This document shows positions 7,452 to 14,973 of a stretch of 48,526 bases of DNA, in pieces (the stretch's first letter is position 1; every line of letters begins with the position of its first letter). The notes under the pieces were generated by a model. That model was not told where the DNA came from. It saw only the letters and a list, made by a program, of their open reading frames with translations, and ran no database searches. Source of the stretch: Bacteroidota bacterium (GTDB taxonomy: Bacteria > Bacteroidota > Bacteroidia > M30B66). The translations under genes were made by a program, and so were the position numbers. Where the stretch lies: positions 1 to 48,526 of the forward strand of contig JAIXUS010000004.1 in the NCBI GenBank assembly GCA_027483445.1, read 5' to 3'.

Positions 7452-8585
7452 TCATGCGGGTTTCATCAACTCATCTGCCATCTCTCGCAGCAAGGCCATC
7501 GGGTCGCTGCCCGGCTCGGGGCGCAATTGCCATTCACCCAGCTGTACCGACGCCTGCAACACCCGTCGACAGCGGTCAAAGCGCCGCTCGGCGTAGCGCG
7601 CCAGCGCGTCCGACACGTCCGCACTGTCGCTCAGGCAGTCGACCAGCACCACCGCATCCTCCATGGCCATAGAGGCCCCTTGCGCCATGTGCGGTGTCAT
7701 GGCGTGAGCCGCATCACCCATCAACACTACGCGTGAGCGGTGCCAGGGGGCGCTCACCAACAGCGTTTCGAGTGGCCGGTAAATAATGTCCTGCGCCGCC
7801 GGGATGTGTTTGGCCGCAGCGGGGATTAGGCCGCCAAAATGCGTCAGACGCTCCCGCAGCATTGGCTGTAGCTGCGACTGTGCCAGGCGTGGGTTGTCCG
7901 GTTCCTCCGACAAGAGCAACAGGTACATCTGTTTGGACGATACCGGTACAAGGCCCGCGACACGCGACTGCCGGCCGTGGTACATCATGGCGCCTGTGAC
8001 CTGCGGATCGCGTGGCAGAGCGAAGCGCCAACAGCCTTGGCCAGTGAATACGGGCTGTTGCGGCACGTCAAAACAGAGCTTGCGTACATGCGAGCGTATG
8101 CCGTCGGCCCCCACGACGAGGCTGTAGGTTTGAATGCTGCCGTCCTTGAACTGTGCCTGTACCTGCGCGGTGTCGTCTTGCAGCGCGGTCACCGTGGTGC
8201 CCAGGCGAACGCGCACACCCGCGGCCAAGGCGGTGTCGCGCAGCAGCGCGTGCAGGTTGGGCCGAAGAATCCCGCAGGAGGCAGGTAGGCCCTCTTGGTC
8301 CAAGCTGGGTTTTTGGCGCGCGGAGCGCAGCGTGCCGTCTTCCTCGTGGTGCACGCTGGTGCTGTAGGGAAAGCCCGCCGCGATGCAGGCTTCCGATAAG
8401 CCGATACGTTGCAAGGCGCGCAGCGCATTGGCTTGCATGATGATGCCCACACCGTAGACGCTCCAGGCGGGGTTGAGTTCGACGATTTCTACCTCTTGCC
8501 TCGCTTGTCGCAAGGCAATTGCCAGGGTCAGCCCGGCGATACCGCCACCCACGATCAGCACCGGCTGGGACAGCAAGCCACTCAC
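7452..8585 (-). CDS. FAD-dependent aromatic monooxygenase
   Basis: A 377-residue class A flavoprotein hydroxylase, in the group of salicylate and 6-hydroxynicotinate hydroxylases. The FAD-binding GxGxxG is in VLIVGGGIAGLTLA. The DG motif is in VVGADGIRSHVR, and the second FAD contact is GDAAHAMTPHMAQGA. It probably uses NAD(P)H and O2 to hydroxylate the ring before extradiol cleavage. The gene starts with GTG, whose GTGA overlaps the stop codon of the preceding FAH-family gene, so the two are translationally coupled. It is a clear paralogue of the protein at 32695-33819, sharing blocks such as PVFTGQGCWR/PVYTGQCVWR and PVSSKQMY/PVSKDQMY. Confidence 0.9.
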   Translation of the reverse strand: MSGLLSQPVLIVGGGIAGLTLAIALRQARQEVEIVELNPAWSVYGVGIIMQANALRALQRIGLSEACIAAGFPYSTSVHHEEDGTLRSARQKPSLDQEGLPASCGILRPNLHALLRDTALAAGVRVRLGTTVTALQDDTAQVQAQFKDGSIQTYSLVVGADGIRSHVRKLCFDVPQQPVFTGQGCWRFALPRDPQVTGAMMYHGRQSRVAGLVPVSSKQMYLLLLSEEPDNPRLAQSQLQPMLRERLTHFGGLIPAAAKHIPAAQDIIYRPLETLLVSAPWHRSRVVLMGDAAHAMTPHMAQGASMAMEDAVVLVDCLSDSADVSDALARYAERRFDRCRRVLQASVQLGEWQLRPEPGSDPMALLREMADELMKPA

Positions 8586-9607
8586 GCAAGCGGCTCCGCA
8601 ATGCAGGGGTTACGCAGCTCACCCAGGCCCTCAATCTGGCCGTGCACCACATCACCGCCCTGCAAGAAGCGCTTGTAGTGCGTACCGTTGCCAGCGGGCG
8701 AGCCGGTCATCACCAAGTCGCCGGGCCAGAGTGTGACTCGTGAACTGATGTATTCGATTTGCCGGGCAATATCAAAAATCATCTCCGAGGTGTTGGCATC
8801 CTGCATCAGCTGGTCGTTCAGGCGCAGCTGGATCTGCAGATTGTGCGGATCAGCCACTTGCGACGCCGGCACGATGTGCGGACCCAGTGGCAAAAAGCTG
8901 GGAGCCGACTTGCACGACATCCAGTCTGTGCCGATGGAGCGCAGGTCGTGTCGGTACAGTAAATCGCGCGCGCTGATGTCGTTGCCCACGCAATAGCCAG
9001 CTACGTGGGACAAGGCCTCGTCGCGGTGAACACGTCGGGCGGTCCGCCCCATCACCACCACCAACTCCAGCTCCCAGTCGGGTTTGGTCACACCACTCGG
9101 CAGCACGATTGGATCGTGGGGCCCGATCACGGCACTAGGCAGTTTTACAAAGGCGTAGGGCAGGCCGTTCTTGGCGCGCTCATCCATCTTCTGCTCTGAG
9201 ATGGCGCGTCGCTCCTCCGGCGTTTGCCCCACCCCTGCGCTGTCGGTTTGGTCAAAGGCCAGCTCTAGCACATGCGAGCGGTAGTTGGCGCCAGTACAAA
9301 ACACCTGACGCGGTGCCGGTATGGGAGCATGGGTGCGCAGTATGGAATGCGGCACACAGCGGGCACGCAAATCGGGTTGTTCACCCGCTGCCATCTGTTG
9401 TACCAGCAGGTCGATCACCGCATGGTTGTGCGGCCATTGGACCAACAGCTCCAGTGTCGAAGCGGTACCCGACAGAAACAGGCCTTGGCGCTCAGCAGCC
9501 TCCTGTAATGCGTGGACGGCCAGTGCCTGGTCTCCAAGGACCAGGGTGGGAAACGGCGGGCTGCCGGCGACCGAATGGCAGGCCAGCGCCCAGGCGGATG
9601 TGGTCAT
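8582..9607 (-). CDS. Fumarylacetoacetate hydrolase-family protein
   Basis: A 341-residue FAH-superfamily enzyme. The C-terminal catalytic domain shows FCTGANYRSH, then DWELELVVVMGR (acidic metal ligands), GYCVGNDISARD and WPGDLVMTGSPAGNG. Such enzymes hydrolyse acylpyruvates or act as 2-oxo-pent-4-enoate hydratases or decarboxylases after ring cleavage. It follows the VOC dioxygenase gene directly, which suggests it processes that enzyme's product. The ATG at 9607 has GAGGA upstream; the ATG at 9622 (TGATG overlap with the dioxygenase stop) is an alternative. It is distinct in sequence from the fumarylacetoacetase at 334-1698. Confidence 0.87.
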   Translation of the reverse strand: MTTSAWALACHSVAGSPPFPTLVLGDQALAVHALQEAAERQGLFLSGTASTLELLVQWPHNHAVIDLLVQQMAAGEQPDLRARCVPHSILRTHAPIPAPRQVFCTGANYRSHVLELAFDQTDSAGVGQTPEERRAISEQKMDERAKNGLPYAFVKLPSAVIGPHDPIVLPSGVTKPDWELELVVVMGRTARRVHRDEALSHVAGYCVGNDISARDLLYRHDLRSIGTDWMSCKSAPSFLPLGPHIVPASQVADPHNLQIQLRLNDQLMQDANTSEMIFDIARQIEYISSRVTLWPGDLVMTGSPAGNGTHYKRFLQGGDVVHGQIEGLGELRNPCIAEPLA

Positions 9608-9621
9608 GGAGTCCTCACTCA

Positions 9622-10566
9622 TCAAAGCAACTTCAGGTCTTCTTCGGTGGCCATGCGCATGCGCTCTTCGGGCTCTTGCTCACGACCCTGAGCAAGCCAC
9701 CAGATGTGACCAAATACGCGGCCCCAAACACGTGGTACCCAGTGATCGTCCAAGCAGTCGGTGTCGGTCGAGTACTCAGCATCGCCCCCACAGGGATTGG
9801 GCATGTAATAGAAAAAGGTCGAGGAAATTCGGTGTCGCCCCAGGCCCAGACGGCTTTTCACGCCGTGGCGGGCCATGTAGGCCGCACCAGCCATCAGGGC
9901 GTCCAAATTGGCCACGCCGTATGACACGTGCCGGAACGCGGTCATTTCAGCGCGCTGCCAATACAGGTTGTGGTGTTGAACGCTGCCAGGCGCGCGCAAG
10001 AACACCCCCCCTTCCTCTTGGATATCGCTGATGCGAAAGCCCAGGCGCTGCACATAAAAACGGGCTTGGGCTCGTGCTTGCGGCGACGAGAAGACCACAT
10101 GTTGCATCTGCAGCGGGATTGCACGGTCGTACCAGCGGCGCAGCTGGTTGAGCCGCTCCACTCGCCCCGGCGCATTCGTAGGGTCGGATTCGGCCGATAT
10201 GGGCTTGAGCTGAGCCAGGCGCAGCCGCACCGATAAGCCTGCGTCGTCATGGAAGGCGCATTCGGTTTCGCCCGACCAGCAGACCGGCCGATCCACTGCG
10301 ATGCCAGCGGCCAGCGCCGCAAGTGACGCGACATCATTTACCGCCCAGCACACCTCGCGTACGCCATTGTCCTGGTCTGCCAGCGGCGCAGGCAGATCGG
10401 GTGAACCCTCGGTGCGCAACAGCACTGATGAGCCATCAGGCAATGCAAAGTCGATGCCGTGTGCGCTGGCGTGAACCAGCGTGAGCCCTAGCTGTTCATG
10501 GAACTGACGACCGGCCTCCAGATCGTTGGTGACGTAGGTGATGGAGAGAATTCCGGTGATGGCCAT
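9622..10566 (-). CDS. VOC-superfamily extradiol ring-cleavage dioxygenase
   Basis: A 314-residue protein with two vicinal-oxygen-chelate modules. The N-terminal one starts ITYVTNDLEAGRQFHEQLGL. The C-terminal one has candidate iron ligands His in MQHVVFSSP and His in FRHVSYGVANLDAL, with Glu in DAEYSTD, the 2-His-1-carboxylate set of type I extradiol dioxygenases. It probably opens a catechol-like or hydroxylated heterocyclic ring. It is the first gene of the five-gene leftward operon. A box shared with the fahA promoter lies 49 bp upstream. AAGG precedes the ATG at 10566. Confidence 0.85.
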   Translation of the reverse strand: MAITGILSITYVTNDLEAGRQFHEQLGLTLVHASAHGIDFALPDGSSVLLRTEGSPDLPAPLADQDNGVREVCWAVNDVASLAALAAGIAVDRPVCWSGETECAFHDDAGLSVRLRLAQLKPISAESDPTNAPGRVERLNQLRRWYDRAIPLQMQHVVFSSPQARAQARFYVQRLGFRISDIQEEGGVFLRAPGSVQHHNLYWQRAEMTAFRHVSYGVANLDALMAGAAYMARHGVKSRLGLGRHRISSTFFYYMPNPCGGDAEYSTDTDCLDDHWVPRVWGRVFGHIWWLAQGREQEPEERMRMATEEDLKLL

Positions 10567-10615
10567 GGTAAACCTTGAATGTTGATTGACTGTATGAGCA
10601 AGGGGGTGGTCTGTA

Positions 10616-10646
10616 AAATCATTTCGCTTGATGCAATGGATAACCC
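10616..10646. promoter_or_regulatory. Candidate LysR (NodD/NahR-type) box, site 2
   Basis: Same arrangement as 1733-1763: AAATCATTT, five bases, GAT, six bases, GATAACCC, with 22 of 31 positions identical including ATC-N9-GAT. It lies between the divergent dioxygenase operon and the PcaB-like gene, and ends only six bases before the latter's start codon. In both places it has the same orientation relative to the leftward gene. Confidence 0.6.
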
Positions 10647-10652
10647 AGCCCA

Positions 10653-12056
10653 ATGAACACCCCACACACTGCGAGCGACTCTTCACACGTCCAACACTCG
10701 GGTGCCAGCTCCTTGCTGGATTCTGTGCTGTACCGCAATGCGTTCGGTACACCGGGCATGCGCCAGGTGTTTTCTGACCACGCCCTGCTGCAGCGCTGTA
10801 TTGAGGTGGAGGTAGCCTTGGCCAGTGCCCAGGCCCGTTGTGGCATCGTGCCTACCGAGGCTGCGCAGGCGATTGCCCAGCACGCCCGGTTCGATCGTCT
10901 GGACCTGAGCAAGTTGGGCCAAGAAACCCACTTGGTCGGCTATCCGGTGCTGCCGCTGGTTCACCAGCTGACCGAAATGTGTGGGCCGGCCGGTCGATTC
11001 ATCCACTGGGGAGCCACCACCCAGGACATTTTAGATACCGCCAAGGTGCTCCAGATCCGCCAGGCGCTGGGTTTGGTGCGCCAGGACCTCATGTCGCTGC
11101 GCCAGATCCTGACCGACCTTGCTCGCAAGCACCGCGACACGCCCATGGCGGGGCGCACCCATCTTCAGCAGGCCTTGCCCATAACCTTTGGGTACAAGGC
11201 GGCGATCTGGCTGGCCATGTTTGATCGCCACCAAGAGCGCCTGGACCAGTTGCGCCCGCGCGTCGAGGTGGTGTCTTTTGGCGGTGCCGCGGGTACGCTG
11301 GCGTCCCTGGGCGAGCAGGGTCTGGTGGTGCAGCGCGCCCTGGCCGAGACGCTTGGCTTAGCGGTGCCGGCCACGACGTGGCATGCGGCCAGAGATGCGA
11401 TGGCCGAGACCGTCAATCTTCTGGCCCTGATCACAGGTTCACTTGGGAAAATCGCCATGGACGTGATGATCATGTCGTCTAGCGAATTTGGCGAACTCTG
11501 TGAACCTTTTGTTGCCGGGCGAGGCGCCAGCAGCACAATGCCCCAGAAGCGCAACCCTATTTCGAGCGAACTGATTTCGGTGGCCGCCAAGACCGTGCGC
11601 CAGCATGCCGGCCTGATGATCGACGCCATGGTGCAGGACTTTGAGCGCGCCACCGGCCCCTGGTACGCTGAGTGGATCGCGCTGCCTGAGAGCTTTCAGT
11701 ACACCGCCGGCGCCTTGCACCAAGCCATTTTTGTCCTGGGTGGCTTGATCGTCAACAGCGAGCGGATGCGTCAGAACTTGGACGTCAGCCGAGGCCTGAT
11801 CGTGGCCGAAGCGGTGATGATGAAGCTTGCCCCGGCCATGGGGCGCCAGCAGGCCCACGACCTCGTCTACGAGGCCTGCCACACGGTGCATCAACAAGGT
11901 GGCAGCCTTTCCCAGGTCCTGGCCACCATCCCTGCCGTCACCGCTCTTTTTGACTTGGCGGCCATCGAGCAGATGACCGACCCCGCTAACTATTTGGGTA
12001 TGGCACCCCAGATGGTCGATGAGGCCATCGCGCGCTCGGCACAGACGCCGAGTTGA
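10653..12056 (+). CDS. 3-carboxy-cis,cis-muconate cycloisomerase-like lyase (fumarase/aspartase superfamily)
   Basis: A 467-residue member of the class II fumarase/aspartase superfamily, closest in appearance to PcaB and adenylosuccinate lyase. Conserved regions are TQDILDTAK, MAGRTHLQQALP and the signature loop SSTMPQKRNPISSEL, which carries the catalytic serine. VSFGGAAGTLASLG is typical of PcaB. It probably performs syn/anti addition-elimination on a muconate-type ring-cleavage product, feeding the fused decarboxylase/lactonase. There is no convincing ribosome-binding site before ATG 10653, and the LysR box abuts it. The first roughly 20 residues look dispensable, so the true start may lie further in. 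It is transcribed divergently from the dioxygenase operon. Confidence 0.85.
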   Translation: MNTPHTASDSSHVQHSGASSLLDSVLYRNAFGTPGMRQVFSDHALLQRCIEVEVALASAQARCGIVPTEAAQAIAQHARFDRLDLSKLGQETHLVGYPVLPLVHQLTEMCGPAGRFIHWGATTQDILDTAKVLQIRQALGLVRQDLMSLRQILTDLARKHRDTPMAGRTHLQQALPITFGYKAAIWLAMFDRHQERLDQLRPRVEVVSFGGAAGTLASLGEQGLVVQRALAETLGLAVPATTWHAARDAMAETVNLLALITGSLGKIAMDVMIMSSSEFGELCEPFVAGRGASSTMPQKRNPISSELISVAAKTVRQHAGLMIDAMVQDFERATGPWYAEWIALPESFQYTAGALHQAIFVLGGLIVNSERMRQNLDVSRGLIVAEAVMMKLAPAMGRQQAHDLVYEACHTVHQQGGSLSQVLATIPAVTALFDLAAIEQMTDPANYLGMAPQMVDEAIARSAQTPS

Positions 12057-12233
12057 GCTCCCGTGGCCAATCAGATCCTTGGGGGATGTCGGGGGCTTGC
12101 TGCCGAACGACAAGTGGAGCCAGGGCTGCGGCCAGTAAATGTTGATCATCTTTGCCTGTGAGATTGATGCCAACCATTTACACCTTATTACGGATCTGCA
12201 GCGGAAGCGATCAGACAACTGAGTCAAATTTTG
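12057..12233. other. Intergenic region between convergent genes
   Basis: 177 bp between the PcaB-like gene and the IclR gene. No gene and no strong terminator hairpin were found. Confidence 0.4.
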
Positions 12234-13055
12234 TCAATCGCTATCGATACGGTACCGATTGGGTCCAGTCTGTAGGACGCTCATGACCTGTCGCTTCAAG
12301 CTCGTCAGCACCGGAGCCAGTTCATCGATCAGGGTGTCCAGCGGGGCCGAGCTGGAAACACTGACGTTGATCACGTAGATGCTCCCTCCATAAACCAGCG
12401 GGCATGCGAGGGCCAGCACCTCGGGCTGCCAACTGGCGTGGCAGTAGCCTTGGGTCATGACTGCGTCTCTTGCCTGGTCGATCTCACGCGCAAGTGTCTC
12501 CCATGGTCCTTTGCGCAAGGCTTTGAAATGAGTGAGCAGCTGTTTCCTGTGGGCCTCAGGAGCCACGGCCAAGTAGGCCCGTCCCAGCGAAGTCAAGGCC
12601 ATCGGTACCCTCTGGCCTGAGACAACGGTCCTGTGTGAGGGACGCCGGTTGTAGCGAATTGATTCCAGATAGAGCATCTCGTCGCCGTCTGATGTGGCCA
12701 GACCCACATTGACTTTGTGCTTTTCTGAGACCTCTCGCATAAGAGGTGCAACAAGCGCAAGGATCTGAGAGCCACTGCGCATGGCATGGGCAAAACTCAG
12801 CAGTGCCGGTGCCAGCCGATATGCACGGGTCCCAGGCTCAGGCTGTAAGAGGCCACAGCCGACCAAGGTTTGCGTCAATCGGGTGACCGTCGATCGCGAC
12901 AGGCCCGTTCGCTCAGCGATTTCGCCATTGCCCAGAACGGAGGCACCTGGCCGGAACGCCCGAATCACCTCCACCCCGCGCTCGAGTGAGCGGTTTGCTT
13001 TCGATTTACCGGGTTTATGGTTGGCCGAGCTTGTGGTTTGAGCCTGTAATGACAT
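12234..13055 (-). CDS. IclR-family transcriptional regulator
   Basis: A 273-residue IclR regulator. The N-terminal winged helix-turn-helix includes SLERGVEVIRAFRPG and NGEIAERTGLSRSTVTRLTQTLV. The C-terminal effector domain includes MLYLESIRYN and MALTSLGRAYLA. Members control aromatic acid and acetate-type catabolic operons, often as the local regulator of a divergent operon. It is divergent from the Bug-hydratase-synthetase operon that starts at 13188, which is its probable target. It has a basic N-terminal tail of about 20 residues. Confidence 0.9.
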   Translation of the reverse strand: MSLQAQTTSSANHKPGKSKANRSLERGVEVIRAFRPGASVLGNGEIAERTGLSRSTVTRLTQTLVGCGLLQPEPGTRAYRLAPALLSFAHAMRSGSQILALVAPLMREVSEKHKVNVGLATSDGDEMLYLESIRYNRRPSHRTVVSGQRVPMALTSLGRAYLAVAPEAHRKQLLTHFKALRKGPWETLAREIDQARDAVMTQGYCHASWQPEVLALACPLVYGGSIYVINVSVSSSAPLDTLIDELAPVLTSLKRQVMSVLQTGPNRYRIDSD

Positions 13056-13187
13056 TGTGAGTGAGGGATTTTATTTTCATTTGGTGGAAATTTTAAGCTG
13101 CATTCAAGACCCAAAATGGTTAGTCTTGCGACTGCCCAACGCCCAATTTGGGGCAAAGATTCGACAGCACATTCCAGGAGACACAGC

Positions 13188-14162
13188 ATGTTCAATACGA
13201 CATTTGTTTCACTCATGCGCCGGGGCTTACTCGTCTGCGCGGCCTTCGCCTCCTTTGCGAGCTGGGCCAATTACCCCATCCGACCCATCAAGATCGTGGT
13301 GCCCTTTGCCCCCGGCGGTGGTACCGACAGCATCACTCGCACACTGAGCAGTGGCATGTCCCAGACTCTAGGCCAAGCCGTGGTGGTGGAGAACAAACCA
13401 GGGGCCGGTACCATCATTGGATCGGACCTGGTCGCCAAGAGCGCGCCCGACGGCTACACCCTGGTGATGGCCACTTTTGCACATGCGGTCAATCCCAGCC
13501 TGATCGCCAAGCTGCCCTTCGACACCGAGAAAGCCTTCGCGCCGGTGGTGATGGTTGCACGTGGACCGAATGTGTTGGTGGTCCGGGCCGACAGCCCCCT
13601 CAAGACCTTCAAGGACGTGATGGACACAGCCAGGGCCCAACCGGGCAAGCTCTCGTATGCATCCCAGGGCAATGGCACATCGGCCCATCTGGCGGGTGAA
13701 ATGTTCGAAAACCTGGCCAAGGTCAAGATGACTCACGTACCTTACCGCGGCGCTGGCCCCGCCATGACGGATCTGCTGGGCGGTCAAGTGGACATGATGT
13801 TTGCGACCGCTGCGGCAGCAGGACCGCACGTTGCGGCCGGCAAGCTCCGTGCGCTGGCAGTGACCACGCCGGAACGCTCGCCGGTCATGAGGGCGGTGCC
13901 TACCGTGGCGGAATTTGTCACTGGATACGCGGTGGAAAGCTGGTACGGCCTGTTTGCCCCTGCCGGCACACCAGCCGATGTGATCAGCAAACTCAACGTG
14001 GCCATCAAGCAAGCCACGCAAAGCGCTGACTTCAAGAAAAAGTTGGAACCCGAAGGACTGATCGTTTCGACGGGCAGCCCTCAAGAGCTCGAAGACTATG
14101 TACGCAAAGAAGAAGCGCGCTGGCGAAAAATCGTGACAGAAAACAACATCAAACCCGATTGA
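13188..14162 (+). CDS. Bug-family periplasmic solute receptor
   Basis: A 324-residue TctC/Bug receptor. The signal peptide is MFNTTFVSLMRRGLLVCA through SWA. Family motifs are IKIVVPFAPGGGTDSITR, VVVENKPGAGTIIGSD, DGYTLVMAT, LSYASQGNGTSAH and MTHVPYRGAGPAMTDLLGG. AGGAG at 13176-13180 sets the ATG. It leads an apparent operon with the enoyl-CoA hydratase four bases downstream, so the ligand is probably an acid that is then activated to a CoA thioester. No TctA/TctB partner is present. Confidence 0.92.
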   Translation: MFNTTFVSLMRRGLLVCAAFASFASWANYPIRPIKIVVPFAPGGGTDSITRTLSSGMSQTLGQAVVVENKPGAGTIIGSDLVAKSAPDGYTLVMATFAHAVNPSLIAKLPFDTEKAFAPVVMVARGPNVLVVRADSPLKTFKDVMDTARAQPGKLSYASQGNGTSAHLAGEMFENLAKVKMTHVPYRGAGPAMTDLLGGQVDMMFATAAAAGPHVAAGKLRALAVTTPERSPVMRAVPTVAEFVTGYAVESWYGLFAPAGTPADVISKLNVAIKQATQSADFKKKLEPEGLIVSTGSPQELEDYVRKEEARWRKIVTENNIKPD

Positions 14163-14166
14163 ATGG

Positions 14167-14964
14167 ATGGCCTTCATCATGGACTTCTCACTCATTGAGC
14201 TGCAAGTCGAGCAGGGCATTGCTACGCTCACACTTAACCGCCCGGACAAGCGCAACGCCTTCAGCGATGCGATGCGCAGCGAATTCATCCATGCGCTTGA
14301 AAGTGTGACCGCCGACAAGACCATCCGCGCACTGGTTCTGACCGGCGCTGGCAAAGGTTTTTGTGCGGGCGGCGACATCAACGGCATGCAAAAACGTCTG
14401 AGCGCGCCCGCCGGAGAAGTGGGCTTCAATGGCTGGCAACGTCAACAACGTGTGCACTACACACAGTCGCTGCTGCACGCCTGCCCCAAGCCCGTGATCG
14501 CTGCGGTCAATGGCGCGGCCTCCGGCTTGGGGGCCGACACCGCATTGGCTTGCGACTTCATCATCGCCAGCGAATGGGCCAGCTTCACTTGGTCCTACAT
14601 CCATCGTGGCATCATTCCCGATGGTGGCGGTATGTATTTTTTGCCTCGGCGTGTGGGTCTGTCCAAGGCCAAACAATTGATATTCAGCGGCCGCAAGGTC
14701 GATGTCGAGGAGGCCCTGGCGTTGGGCATCGTTGATCGCCAGGTCCCCGCCGACCAACTGCTGCTTGCCGCAAAGGCCTGGGCTGCGGAAATGAGCCAGG
14801 CTTCAACGACCGCCCTGGCCCTGACCAAAACCATTCTCAACCAGAGCTTCGAGATGACCTCGCACGATGTGTTCGCTCAGGGCAGCCAGGCTCAAGGTAT
14901 TTGCTACACCAGCGCCGAGCACCGCGCCTCGGTCGAGGCCTTCTTGGCCAAGAATGCTGCTTGA
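14167..14964 (+). CDS. Enoyl-CoA hydratase/isomerase family protein
   Basis: A 265-residue crotonase-fold enzyme. The N terminus has ATLTLNRPDKRNAF. The CoA-binding/oxyanion loop is GAGKGFCAGGDI. The second oxyanion segment is NGAASGLGADTALACDF, followed by HRGIIPDGGGMYFLPRRVGL, where the acidic residue at the Glu164-equivalent position is D (PDGG) rather than the hydratase pair of Glu residues. This suggests an isomerase, lyase or dehydratase variant. It lies between a Bug receptor gene and an NDP-forming acyl-CoA synthetase gene, so it acts on the CoA thioester of the imported acid. ATG 14167 is used; ATG 14179 (MDFSLIEL) is also possible. Confidence 0.9.
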   Translation: MAFIMDFSLIELQVEQGIATLTLNRPDKRNAFSDAMRSEFIHALESVTADKTIRALVLTGAGKGFCAGGDINGMQKRLSAPAGEVGFNGWQRQQRVHYTQSLLHACPKPVIAAVNGAASGLGADTALACDFIIASEWASFTWSYIHRGIIPDGGGMYFLPRRVGLSKAKQLIFSGRKVDVEEALALGIVDRQVPADQLLLAAKAWAAEMSQASTTALALTKTILNQSFEMTSHDVFAQGSQAQGICYTSAEHRASVEAFLAKNAA

Positions 14965-14973
14965 GGACAACAG

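Noticed and set aside
5277-12056. Complete beta-ketoadipate (protocatechuate) pathway
   Set aside because: No protocatechuate 3,4-dioxygenase, CoA transferase or thiolase genes are present, and the dioxygenase in the cluster is of the extradiol type.
11439-12227. A 262-codon leftward open frame opposite the PcaB-like gene
   Set aside because: It is the mirror of a GC-rich coding gene with clear fumarase-superfamily motifs, and its translation is low-complexity.
13368-14429. A 353-codon leftward open frame opposite the Bug and hydratase genes
   Set aside because: It spans the junction of two confirmed rightward genes and shows no recognisable domain.
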